Below, piece by piece: positions 26,647 to 34,499 of a stretch of DNA of 61,712 nucleotides. Location of the stretch: the NCBI GenBank assembly GCA_035939775.1, contig DASZFO010000314.1, positions 1 to 61,712 of the forward strand, written 5' to 3'. Position 1 is the stretch's first letter, and each line of letters opens with the position of its first letter. The position numbers were made by a program, and so were the translations under genes. This DNA is from Pirellulales bacterium. GTDB lineage: Bacteria; Planctomycetota; Planctomycetia; Pirellulales; DATAWG01. The notes below the pieces were generated by a model, which saw nothing but the letters and a program-made list of their open reading frames with translations, had not been told where the DNA came from and searched no databases.

Positions 26647-26815
26647 GGGAAGCGAGACTCCCCAGAACGCGACTGCTTCGGAGAAGGGGAAACGGTGAAT
26701 ATGGCACAGAAAGGGGCGAGGGGCAAGAGGCGAGGGACGAGGGAATCCACTCGCAACTCGCGACTTCACCAGCTACAATCCGCGGACTGACTCAATCATC
26801 ACAGGAGACCACATC

Positions 26816-27580
26816 GTGAATGCCCTGCTGTTGGCAATTCTCGCGCTGGAGGTGGGAGCGGTGACCGATACCATTCAAGAACGAGAGCACCACTACAAAT
26901 CAGACGACGGGGCAAGCCGCACGTTCAAGTATCGCTTGCTCGCGCCGGAGAAAATCGAGCCGGGAAAGAAATATCCGCTCGTGCTCTTCTTGCACGGGGC
27001 CGGCGAACGCGGCGACGACAACAAGGCGCAGCTCAAGTATTTGCCGACTTGGATGGCTGAGCCAAAGATGCGGGCGGCGTATCCGTGCTTCCTGATCGCC
27101 CCGCAGGCGCCGAGCGACGCCAAATGGGTGAACTCTCCGTGGGACAAGAAGACCTCGCAGCCTCTGCCGAAGGAAATGTCAGACTCGATGAAGCTCGCCG
27201 TCGAGATTCTCGATGAAGTGATCAGGACCGAACCGATTGACACGAGCCGCGTCTACCTCACGGGGCTTTCGATGGGTGGCTACGGCACGTGGGACCTGGC
27301 CGTGCGAATGCCCGAGCGGTTCGCGGCGGTCGTGCCGATTTGCGGTGGCGGCGACGATACGAAAGCCGACCGGTTAGTGAATGTTCCGCTCTGGTGCTGG
27401 CACGGCGACGCCGATCCGGCCGTACCCATCCAACGTTCGCGGGAAATGATCGTGGCGATCAAGAAAGCCGGCGGCAATCCCAAGTACACCGAGCTGCCCG
27501 GCGTCGGCCACGACAGTTGGACCAAAGCCTATACCGACCCGGACGGCGCGATCCCGTGGATGTTCGAGCAGAGGAAATAA
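26816..27580 (+). CDS. Secreted alpha/beta-hydrolase esterase
   Basis: This 254-residue protein starts with a short hydrophobic segment that may act as a signal. It has the prolyl-oligopeptidase/PHB-depolymerase-like esterase fold: YPLVLFLHGAGERGDDN (oxyanion hole), VYLTGLSMGGYGTWDLA with the nucleophile Ser in GLSMGG, WCWHGDADPAVPIQRSREM with the acid, and GVGHDSW with the catalytic His. An ester or acyl substrate is likely, but which one cannot be told. AGGAG lies upstream of the ATG. A triple hairpin follows the stop codon. Confidence 0.85.
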   Translation: MNALLLAILALEVGAVTDTIQEREHHYKSDDGASRTFKYRLLAPEKIEPGKKYPLVLFLHGAGERGDDNKAQLKYLPTWMAEPKMRAAYPCFLIAPQAPSDAKWVNSPWDKKTSQPLPKEMSDSMKLAVEILDEVIRTEPIDTSRVYLTGLSMGGYGTWDLAVRMPERFAAVVPICGGGDDTKADRLVNVPLWCWHGDADPAVPIQRSREMIVAIKKAGGNPKYTELPGVGHDSWTKAYTDPDGAIPWMFEQRK

Positions 27581-27583
27581 GTA

Positions 27584-27611
27584 CGAAGTACCAAGTACGA
27601 AGTACGAACGG
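27584..27611. repeat. GTACGAAGTAC short repeat
   Basis: Interspersed copies of GTACGAAGTAC follow the esterase stop codon. Similar GTACTTCGTAC units occur at about 41938-41960. They are short intergenic palindromes of unknown role. Confidence 0.5.
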
Positions 27612-27658
27612 CGGCGAGCGACGAGTGTAGTCCTCACGCTCCGTCGTGAGAACTGCAT

Positions 27659-27770
27659 TGTGTCGCGGTCTCCCGACCACGACACGATGCGCGACCGAAG
27701 GTCTCCGGCGCATCAGGAGACCTTCGGTCGAACCGGTAGCACGGTCAGGAGACCGTGCTACAACCGGTTG
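27659..27770. repeat. Cluster of three hairpins between convergent genes
   Basis: Three hairpins follow each other: TGTCG-cGGTCtcccGACCa-CGACA (27661-27684), CGACCGAAGGTCTCC with GGAGACCTTCGGTCG (27692-27706 and 27716-27730), and AGCACGGTC-agga-GACCGTGCT (27738-27759). The last is flanked by AACCGGT and ACCGGTT. All share GACC/GGTC cores. They lie between two convergent genes and probably stop transcription from both sides. Confidence 0.7.
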
Positions 27771-27777
27771 CTTGACT

Positions 27778-28551
27778 CTACTTGGGATCAGCACCCGCGC
27801 CGACACTGGCAGCGTCGGCCACGGGCGCGTTCATGCTCGACGGACCGTGATCGTCAGCCGCTCGGGCTCCATACCAGATATCGAGACCGTCGCGGCGTTG
27901 GTACGCCTTTGGTCCGCGAAGGGCCCATCGCCAGGCCTCGCCGATGATCTGCCAGAATGAGTGCGCCCGTAGCTTGCGGCCGGAGGTCACGACGGTGGGT
28001 CGGGGAACCGCGAATCGGCCGCGGCGCTTGAGCGCGGCGATGAACAGGATTTCTTCGCCGGCGAAATAGCGCTCGTCGAATCCGCCGAAATCCTCGAACG
28101 CCTCGCGCTTGCAGAATAGAAAGCAGCCGCCGACCAGTTTGAGCGATCGCGATAGAACGACGGCCAACGGATACAAGACCCGCGCCCAGGCCGGCAGCTC
28201 GCCGTCGAAGCGAAACACGCAGCCGCCGCCGATCGCGCCGCGGCGCAGTTCGTCGAGGCAGGCCCGAACCGCCGTGGCATTCGCCAGCGTGTCGGCATCG
28301 ACGAAAAACAGCACGTCTCCCTTGGCCGCTCGCGCCCCGGCGTTTCGCGTGGCGGCGATTTGGCGATTCTGAACGCGGATGACTCGTGCTCCCGAATGCT
28401 CCGCAATCAAGCTGGTCTGATCGGTCGAGGCATCGTCCGCCACGATCATCTCGAACGGCTCGCCGATCTCACGCGCGGCCACACCGATCGCGGCCAGCGT
28501 CGCTCCCAAGTGCTGCTCTTCGTTATGAGCCGGGATCACGAATGAGAGCAT
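27778..28551 (-). CDS. Family 2 glycosyltransferase
   Basis: This 257-residue GT-A glycosyltransferase starts MLSFVIPAHNEEQHL, the usual GT2 strand. MIVADDASTDQTSLIAE follows for nucleotide binding, then RNAGARAAKGDVLFFVDADT with the metal-binding DXD, and GGFDERYFAGEEILF. It should transfer a sugar from an NDP-sugar donor. The start at 28551 is chosen because the longer upstream frame is antisense to the neighbouring gene. It overlaps the end of the GNAT gene by 16 bp, so the two form a coupled pair. The acceptor is unknown. Confidence 0.85.
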   Translation of the reverse strand: MLSFVIPAHNEEQHLGATLAAIGVAAREIGEPFEMIVADDASTDQTSLIAEHSGARVIRVQNRQIAATRNAGARAAKGDVLFFVDADTLANATAVRACLDELRRGAIGGGCVFRFDGELPAWARVLYPLAVVLSRSLKLVGGCFLFCKREAFEDFGGFDERYFAGEEILFIAALKRRGRFAVPRPTVVTSGRKLRAHSFWQIIGEAWRWALRGPKAYQRRDGLDIWYGARAADDHGPSSMNAPVADAASVGAGADPK

Positions 28552-29717
28552 GGAATCGATCGCTCGAAAATGCGATAGGTCTTGTATCGTCGGCCGCCGA
28601 CGGCTTCGATCGTCCGGTTGATGAGCGCGTTGTCTTCCAACGTCCAACTCAATTCGGCGCCGGTCACGCCCATTTGTTTCGCGCCGTAGTCGAATGTGCG
28701 CAAGATCAAAAGTTCCGCGATCCCGCGCCGCCGATATTCGGGAACCACGCCTAGCGCCAAGAGCCGGGCCGTCTTCACGCGCTTCAAATTGCGCCAGAAT
28801 CTCACCAACCCGATCGGCAGACCGTAGTGAAACAATCGGCCGTTGAGCGAGCGGGCCGCTTCGTTGAAATCCGGCAGCGTCATCGAAAAGGCCACCGGCC
28901 GCCCCTTGACCTCCGCCATCAGCAGCAAGTCGGGGATCGCCAGGTGCAGAAGAAACTTGGCCAGATACTCGAACTCGGCCAGCGTCATGGGAACGTCTCC
29001 CCAGTTGTCTCGCCAGGCCTCGTTGTAAATCGCGCGGCAACGGAGAATCTCCGCCGGCAGGTCCTTGCGGCGCAGCGGACGGACTGTCACGCCGCTGCGG
29101 GCTACCGCCCGCTCGACGCGCGGCCGCCAGCGGTCGATTCGATTGTCGCTGTCGAACCACCAGGCGTAAAGATCCTTGGCCTTCGTCAAGCCCCAACTTT
29201 CCAGCAGCGGTCGGTAATAGGGCGGATTGTGGTTCATCATCACCCGCGGCGGTGTCTCGAAACCCTCGATCAGCAAGCCGCAGCCGTAGTTCATCGAGTA
29301 GTCGATCGGTCCCATCATCCGCGTGCGGCCCCGGCGCGCGAGCCACTCGGCGGCAGCGTCGAGCAGAGCATGGGCGACGTCCGGCTCGTCGATCGATTCG
29401 AACATCCCGAAGCAGCCCGCATTGTCCTCGTGATGGGCGTTGAACAAGGGATCGTCACTGGCCAGAATCCGTCCGATCGCCTGGCCGTGCCGGTACGCGA
29501 CGAATGGGACCGCGGCGCCATGCTGGTAGAACGGATGCTTCCGCGGATTGATGAAATCTTTGCGCTCGATCAGCAGCGGCGCGATCCAAACGGGGTCATC
29601 GGCATAGACTCGCCACGGGAACCGCAGAAACTGTCGGCGGTCGTACCGCGAGACGGCCGGGCGGACGTCAATCCGACGATCGGCGCGAATCGCTGGGCGG
29701 ATGATTTGCGTCGACAC
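28536..29717 (-). CDS. GNAT-fold acyltransferase-like protein
   Basis: This 393-residue protein has a C-terminal GNAT-like part: LALGVVPEYRRRGIAELLILR matches the acetyl-CoA binding motif (Arg-Arg-x-Gly), and WTLEDNALINRTIEAVGGRRY matches the end of the fold. The N-terminal half (RFPWRVYADDPVWIAPLL, GPIDYSMNYGCGLLIEGF) resembles a family of long, poorly characterised GNAT proteins that are sometimes called amino-acid or lipid acyltransferases. It precedes a GT2 gene with overlap, which suggests a role in modifying a glycan or lipid, but the substrate is not known. Confidence 0.7.
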   Translation of the reverse strand: MSTQIIRPAIRADRRIDVRPAVSRYDRRQFLRFPWRVYADDPVWIAPLLIERKDFINPRKHPFYQHGAAVPFVAYRHGQAIGRILASDDPLFNAHHEDNAGCFGMFESIDEPDVAHALLDAAAEWLARRGRTRMMGPIDYSMNYGCGLLIEGFETPPRVMMNHNPPYYRPLLESWGLTKAKDLYAWWFDSDNRIDRWRPRVERAVARSGVTVRPLRRKDLPAEILRCRAIYNEAWRDNWGDVPMTLAEFEYLAKFLLHLAIPDLLLMAEVKGRPVAFSMTLPDFNEAARSLNGRLFHYGLPIGLVRFWRNLKRVKTARLLALGVVPEYRRRGIAELLILRTFDYGAKQMGVTGAELSWTLEDNALINRTIEAVGGRRYKTYRIFERSIPCSHS

Positions 29718-29927
29718 GTTCGCGGGCCCTCCGGATGGCCCTGTGTTGCGAGGCTGAATCCTTGCGAGTTCAGCTACGGTTTAGAAGTACGACTGCCTAC
29801 AGCATAAGGCTCGCGACGACTAACGGCAATTACGATTTACGATCCGCCCACTATTGCGGAAAGCCCCCGTGGGAATAAAATAGGTGAAGAGGATTCGATT
29901 CACCTAGTTTTCTGGCAGAGGTGACGA

Positions 29928-30110
29928 TTGCTTACTGAAAAAGAAGTCTCGAAGAGTTGGCGGACTCTGTTCAAAGGGACCGCGATCAGCGACGAGGATC
30001 TGTCGAAGGCCGAGGCCCTGCTCAAAGAGCTTCGCCCGGAAAGCCCGTTGCGGCACCGTTTGAATTGCGAGTTGGAAGAATTGCGACGGATCGCTCTTGC
30101 AAACCGCTGA
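29928..30110 (+). CDS. Small helical protein, unknown
   Basis: This frame of 60 residues has a TTG start preceded by AGAGGTGA and reads MLTEKEVSKSWRTLFKGTA and on. It is charged, has no membrane segment, and ends with a helical LNCELEELRRIALANR. It looks like a small soluble protein rather than chance because of the ribosome binding site and balanced composition. No family could be named with confidence. Confidence 0.5.
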   Translation: MLTEKEVSKSWRTLFKGTAISDEDLSKAEALLKELRPESPLRHRLNCELEELRRIALANR

Positions 30111-30130
30111 AAGAGGCTGTCGGCGAACTC

Positions 30131-30195
30131 CACTAGCCCGAAGCGCGAGCGAGGGAATCGCGGTCGATTTCCCTCGCTCGCGCGTCGGGCTGGTG
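30131..30195. repeat. Long palindrome with GCGAGCGAGGGA arms
   Basis: CACTAGCCCGAAGCGCGAGCGAGGGAA-type sequence on the left faces TTCCCTCGCTCGCGCGTCGGGC-type sequence on the right around ATCGCGGTCGA. The arms are over 20 bp with few mismatches. It lies after the small ORF and before the BBP7 gene and is a REP-like element or terminator. Confidence 0.75.
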
Positions 30196-30354
30196 TGTCT
30201 CACTAGGCTTGCGGCCGTATAGATTCTCAGCCGGACGCATTGAGGTATCGGCTCGGTGCGCTTGCCGGCGTTGGCAGCGTCGCGTCAATCGCGCCGCTGC
30301 GGTACACCCCGCCGCGACGAGCGTTCCCGACCTTGCCGGCGCTGGCCTGCCGCA

Positions 30355-31680
30355 TCAATAGTTGACGTTGAAGCCGACGTTCACGCCGTTGATATAGACG
30401 TGTTGCTTGTCGGCGCCCTGGGCGATGCTCATGTTGGGAACGGTGTAGACGATGCGGTCGCTGGCTCGGCTGATCCCGGACACGAGGAGGCCGGTATAAC
30501 CGACCTCGAGACTGACGTTTTTCGACACCTTGTAGATCGCGTCGAAGCGCGCTTCACCTAACGGCGAGAATGTCACATTGTGTCCAGCGCTGTTGAAGGT
30601 GAAGAGGGCCGAGTTTAGCACGCCGACTTGCACCGTGGTTCCCGGTATAGTCGCTCCGTTGTCAAGACGAATGATGTGCGTCGTATAGCCGGCGCTCGTC
30701 GCACCGCTCATATATTCGTTCTGGAAGTTGAATCCGAGAAGGGCGCGGAAATCGGCCGAGAAGGTCCAGTGCTCGCGCTCCAGTGTCCAACGGGTCCCGA
30801 TTTGCGGGCCGACGATGTTGTTGTCGATTCCAAGGTCCCAGAAATTGGGCGCCGACGGGACAGACAAGACCCTGGCGATGCTGACAATGTTAGGAGGGTT
30901 CTGAGGCAAAATGATCGTGCCATCGGGGAAGGTGCCGAATTCAGGGTTCGTCGTACCTGAAACATCGAATCGGTCATGAAATTGAAAGAACCGCGGCCCC
31001 AAAAAGAATTCCCAGACTCCGCCATGATGCTCGGGTTCGAAGCGGATCGACTTATCCAACTCGACGCCCACGAACCGGCTGTTGTTAACGATCGTAAGCG
31101 GCTGGTATTGTATGAAGTCGAATGCCGGATTTGGCGGAAAGGGAACACCTGTTGTGTCGGTGCCGATCAAGGCGAGTATCGCGTTTGCCGGAAGCACGCC
31201 CGTCGTGTCCAAAAAGCCTACGCTCGTCGAATTCCCGACCCCGGCCGAGTTGAATTGCGTGTTGCTCTTGACGATGCTGGTCATCCAACCGGAGCCGTCG
31301 TCTTGCCGGTAGCCGATGTCGAAGCGGTTGCCCCAAACGAAATTCGGGGAGATGAACTGGTTCGTGTTGTCGCTGAGGCCCAGGGCGACCAACGTAGGGT
31401 CGGTGCTGCCGATCAGGCCGAACGAGGGCTGATGGATTGACCAATAGAGGCGCTCGTATCGGAAGAATGGCCCGACGGCCCCCTTAGGAAAGTAGTCCTG
31501 GCTGCCGGACTCGATCGGAGCGAAGGGCTGCATGTCTGCCAGGTCGCCCCCATCGACGGGGCCGAACGGCTGAAAGATTTGAGCATGATCGGGCTCTGGA
31601 ACCTGAGCCCGCGCGCTGGCCGCCGCGCCAAGGGCTACCGCGAAGACGACCAGCCACGACCTAGTGCGATGGAAATGCAT
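30355..31680 (-). CDS. BBP7 family outer-membrane beta-barrel protein
   Basis: This 441-residue protein has a signal peptide (MHFHRTRSWLVVFAVALGAA, cleaved near ARA-QV). Alternating strands follow, with recurring aromatic ends such as FFRYERLYWSIHQPSFGLIG, FDIGYRQDDGSGWMTSI and VGVELDKSIRFEPEHHGG. It ends HVYINGVNVGFNVNY, a terminal aromatic strand as expected for an outer-membrane barrel. This arrangement is the BBP7 type common in planctomycetes. A role in outer-membrane structure or transport is inferred; no ligand is known. It is a single gene with divergent neighbour DNA upstream. Confidence 0.8.
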   Translation of the reverse strand: MHFHRTRSWLVVFAVALGAAASARAQVPEPDHAQIFQPFGPVDGGDLADMQPFAPIESGSQDYFPKGAVGPFFRYERLYWSIHQPSFGLIGSTDPTLVALGLSDNTNQFISPNFVWGNRFDIGYRQDDGSGWMTSIVKSNTQFNSAGVGNSTSVGFLDTTGVLPANAILALIGTDTTGVPFPPNPAFDFIQYQPLTIVNNSRFVGVELDKSIRFEPEHHGGVWEFFLGPRFFQFHDRFDVSGTTNPEFGTFPDGTIILPQNPPNIVSIARVLSVPSAPNFWDLGIDNNIVGPQIGTRWTLEREHWTFSADFRALLGFNFQNEYMSGATSAGYTTHIIRLDNGATIPGTTVQVGVLNSALFTFNSAGHNVTFSPLGEARFDAIYKVSKNVSLEVGYTGLLVSGISRASDRIVYTVPNMSIAQGADKQHVYINGVNVGFNVNY

Positions 31681-31907
31681 GTTTTAGGTCCGCTCTGAGC
31701 TGCTCTTTTGGTCCGCGCGTGCCCTTCCCTGCGAAGAGCCGGCGCATTGGATGTGACGGTAGTATCGGCCGTGCCAGTCGCGACAGTTGAGTAAGAACGG
31801 TAAAGTGTAACGAAAATGCCGAGCGTGCCGGGCGGCCGATGATAAACTGGGTAGAATGGCGGAGCGGCGATGGCCGCCTTTTGCAGCGGACCTGCCACGT
31901 GAAGATG

Positions 31908-32019
31908 ACAAGGTGGCAAGGCGAAGGGGTGACAAGGCAAAACGCGCAGGCGGAACTTTCGACTGGCTTGCCAACTTTCCAGCATGTCACCATGTCGCCT
32001 CGTCGCCTTGCCACCGCTA
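31908..32019. repeat. Inverted repeat with GGTGGCAAGGCGA arms
   Basis: Perfect arms GGTGGCAAGGCGA (31912-31924) and TCGCCTTGCCACC (32003-32015) enclose inner arms GGTGACA (31928-31934) and TGTCACC (31985-31991). It lies directly upstream of the promoter-like element of the TraB-family gene. Confidence 0.75.
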
Positions 32020-32027
32020 TCCCGTCG

Positions 32028-32056
32028 TTGTCGGCAAACTGCTAGCGGCGTATACT
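32028..32056 (+). promoter_or_regulatory. Candidate promoter of the TraB-family gene
   Basis: TTGTCG (32028-32033) and TATACT (32051-32056) are spaced 17 bp. The start codon is 58 bp downstream. This is the best consensus-like promoter in the window together with that of guaB. Confidence 0.5.
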
Positions 32057-32113
32057 CTGTGTATCAGTCGCATTCGTTTGGACTCTATCCGTCGATTTCG
32101 GGAGTGTGGCGTT

Positions 32114-33046
32114 ATGCCAAAGCCATATCGGGACTCGATTTTTTTCGTTTTGGCCGGAGGCTTGGCGGTTTTGCTCGGCTTCTGCCGGTTGTTAGCCGCC
32201 GAGCCGCCGGTTACGCCGGCCACTGCTCAGAAACTTGGCAAATTGGATAGTCCCGACCATAAGTTCATTCGTCTGGTCCGCGACAGTCACGGCGATCCGC
32301 AGGCCATGGAGACGGCGATCGTTCGTTATGTGCCGGCGAAGGATGGGGACCGGCCCGGGCTCTCGGTCGATCTGGTCGGGGCGGTTCACGTGGCCGAGAA
32401 ATCCTATTACGACCAACTTAATAAAGCGTTCGAGAAATACGACTCGCTGCTTTTTGAACTCGTCGCCGACAAGAACACGGTGCCCAAGGCAGGCCGAAGG
32501 AGCGGCAGCCCTGTCTCGGCCATTCAGGTCGCGATGAAGAATTTCCTCGATTTGGACTTTCAGCTCGATGACGTCGACTATACGAAGCGGAATTTCGTCC
32601 ATGCGGATATGTCACCCGATGAAATGGCCAAATCGATGGCCGAGCGGGGCGAAAGCATCTGGTCGATGATGCTTCGGATGATGGCCGCCGGGATGGCGCA
32701 GCAGAGCGGGGCTTCCAACAACTCCGACCTGGATCTCATCATGGCCCTGTTCGACAAGAATCGGGCGATCCAAATGAAGCGTTTCATGGCCGACCAGATG
32801 GAAAGCATGGACGGGGTGATGCTCGCGCTCGAGGGCCCAAAGGGCTCGACGCTGATCAGCGCTCGAAATCAAGCGGCGCTCAAGGTATTGGCCGACCAAA
32901 TCAAGAGCGGCAAGAAGACGCTTGCCATCTTCTACGGCGCCGGGCACCTTTCCGACATGGAAAAGCATCTGATCGCCGATTTCGGCCTGAAGCGCGCGGA
33001 TGAAAGGTGGCTCGAGGCCTGGAATCTGCGGCTGCCGGCGAAATAG
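32114..33046 (+). CDS. TraB/GumN family protein, exported
   Basis: This 310-residue protein starts with a hydrophobic signal (SIFFVLAGGLAVLLGFCRLLAA). LSVDLVGAVHVAEKSYYDQL follows, then YDSLLFELVADKNTVP, similar to the TraB/GumN pattern of a GxxHxG-like segment followed by an acidic E. Near the end, LAIFYGAGHLSDMEKHL carries a second His. TraB-type proteins are thought to be metallo-hydrolases, but their substrate is unknown. The start at MPKPYRDS is set because the longer frame upstream is formed by the repeat. Confidence 0.7.
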   Translation: MPKPYRDSIFFVLAGGLAVLLGFCRLLAAEPPVTPATAQKLGKLDSPDHKFIRLVRDSHGDPQAMETAIVRYVPAKDGDRPGLSVDLVGAVHVAEKSYYDQLNKAFEKYDSLLFELVADKNTVPKAGRRSGSPVSAIQVAMKNFLDLDFQLDDVDYTKRNFVHADMSPDEMAKSMAERGESIWSMMLRMMAAGMAQQSGASNNSDLDLIMALFDKNRAIQMKRFMADQMESMDGVMLALEGPKGSTLISARNQAALKVLADQIKSGKKTLAIFYGAGHLSDMEKHLIADFGLKRADERWLEAWNLRLPAK

Positions 33047-33090
33047 AAGGCACTTATCGTTAAGTGGTGGAGGTTCAAACCTGGTTTGAT

Positions 33091-33167
33091 GGGTGCCATG
33101 GCCACTGCTCTGAGTGGCCATGCGGCAACACAGGCCATGCCCACGCCGAGCCGTGGACATGGCGCCC
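33091..33167. repeat. Palindromic repeat, family 2 (copy 3, complete)
   Basis: It carries GGGTGCCATGGCCACTGC, AGTGGCCATG, CATGCCCACGCCG and GGACATGGCGCCC. It is close to the reverse complement of the copy at 9784-9860. It lies just downstream of the TraB-family gene and of the convergent hypothetical gene. Confidence 0.85.
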
Positions 33168-33172
33168 AAAGC

Positions 33173-34342
33173 TTATCGATCGGCCTTCTTCATTTCCAGC
33201 AGCCCAGCGGCGAAGCCTAGTAAATCGCCGCGCTGGCGGCAGATAGCGAGCAATCGATCGTAGTTGCCCGATAGCCTCGCTAGCTCTAGCACCGTCGGAG
33301 CGAAGCCGGTTGTGCGCACGCCCGCTGGCATCAGGCGGACATGCTCTTCGAAAGCGTCGCTAAATCGCCGCAGCCGGATGAGCAGAACCACATATACCTC
33401 CGCCGTCGCCGTTCCCATTTCGTCGGGGTTGGCGTTGTCCGCCTTGTTGCGGAAATAGGCCACTGCGGCTTCGATCTCTCGTCCTAGTTGGGCTGCGAAG
33501 AATAGCCCGTGGCTGCGGTAGACGTCTTCGAACGGTTCGTCCCCGGTCAATTGAAAAGTCACAGAGAGCCGCCGGCCGTACTCGGTCAGTTCCCAGGCCA
33601 GGCCCAAGATTTCGGGGTCTTCGACAATCCGCGCGATCCGCACGGTCGCCGAAAGATGCGAGGTATCGATGTGATAATTGTTGTCAGCGAAAAGTGAATC
33701 GCGGCCTGACAGTAGCTCCGGCAACGTGCCTTGCTCCGGCGCGCCTTCCGCGCGGCGAGCGATATCCGCCCGCAGATTCGCGAACAGGTCGGAATGAAGC
33801 TGCCGAACCAAGAGTCCCGCCGCGATCTGTTGCTGCGCACGGCTGTGTTGGCCCATTTCAGAATCAAAGGCCGTGATGGCATTGCAGACGCCGTATTGGC
33901 GGAGAACCAGCTCGAAGCCATTTGCCGGCGCCACCCCTTCGCGCAAGGCGATTTCGACGAGCGACGCGAGATTCTCCTCGTTGGCGTCAACCTGGGAGAT
34001 CGCCGCGGCCACCGCGCTATTTTCCCCGAGCGGCCGCAGATACATCCAGGCCTCGCGGAGTTTTCCAGCCTTCCAGAGCAGCCACCCGGCCTCGCGGCAG
34101 GCGTCGAGATAGGCGCGCTCGACTTCCCCCCGCATCGGCTCCTCCAATTCCTCGAGCGGAGTGGTCAAGATGATCGGCAATCCGAGCCGCCGCCGGGCCT
34201 GCATCAGCCGCGTGTCGAATAGGCTATGATAGTCCCCGTCGTCGCGAAATCGCGCGGCCAGCCGCTCCAGCGCGCTTTCCGCCCCGCCGGTCGTAAGGTC
34301 GGATTCGAGTTCGTCAAATGGTGTCGCCGGCATATTGACCAT
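33173..34342 (-). CDS. Hypothetical helical protein
   Basis: This 389-residue soluble protein is made mostly of amphipathic helices (ALERLAARFRDDGDYHSLFDTR, EVERAYLDACREAGWLLWKAGKLREAWMYL). It could have TPR-like folding without clear repeats. It contains NNYHIDTSHLSATVRI and VLELARLSGNYDRLLAICRQRGD. There is no signal peptide and no catalytic motif. An alternative start lies three codons downstream (MPATPFDEL). I do not recognise a named family; it seems planctomycete-specific. Confidence 0.6.
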   Translation of the reverse strand: MVNMPATPFDELESDLTTGGAESALERLAARFRDDGDYHSLFDTRLMQARRRLGLPIILTTPLEELEEPMRGEVERAYLDACREAGWLLWKAGKLREAWMYLRPLGENSAVAAAISQVDANEENLASLVEIALREGVAPANGFELVLRQYGVCNAITAFDSEMGQHSRAQQQIAAGLLVRQLHSDLFANLRADIARRAEGAPEQGTLPELLSGRDSLFADNNYHIDTSHLSATVRIARIVEDPEILGLAWELTEYGRRLSVTFQLTGDEPFEDVYRSHGLFFAAQLGREIEAAVAYFRNKADNANPDEMGTATAEVYVVLLIRLRRFSDAFEEHVRLMPAGVRTTGFAPTVLELARLSGNYDRLLAICRQRGDLLGFAAGLLEMKKADR

Positions 34343-34387
34343 CGTAACATCGGCATTGCGACGCGGCTATCATTCGAGCCGTGCGTG

Positions 34388-34450
34388 GCGAGTGTACTCA
34401 TCGCGCTCCGCGTGAGGACATTCATCGCGCGGAGCATGAGGAGTCTACTT
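34388..34450. repeat. Imperfect palindrome with CTCATCGCGCTCCGCG arm
   Basis: CTCATCGCGCTCCGCG faces CGCGCGGAGCATGAGG. The nearby GGCGAGTGTACTCATCGCG resembles CGACGAGTGTAGTCCTCACG at about 27620. It is a short dispersed palindrome in the divergent gap before hemD-hemE. Confidence 0.45.
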
Positions 34451-34499
34451 ACGCCCGTCGCCCTTTCGGTCCGGCCCGCGCTTACGCTACGATAAGCGC

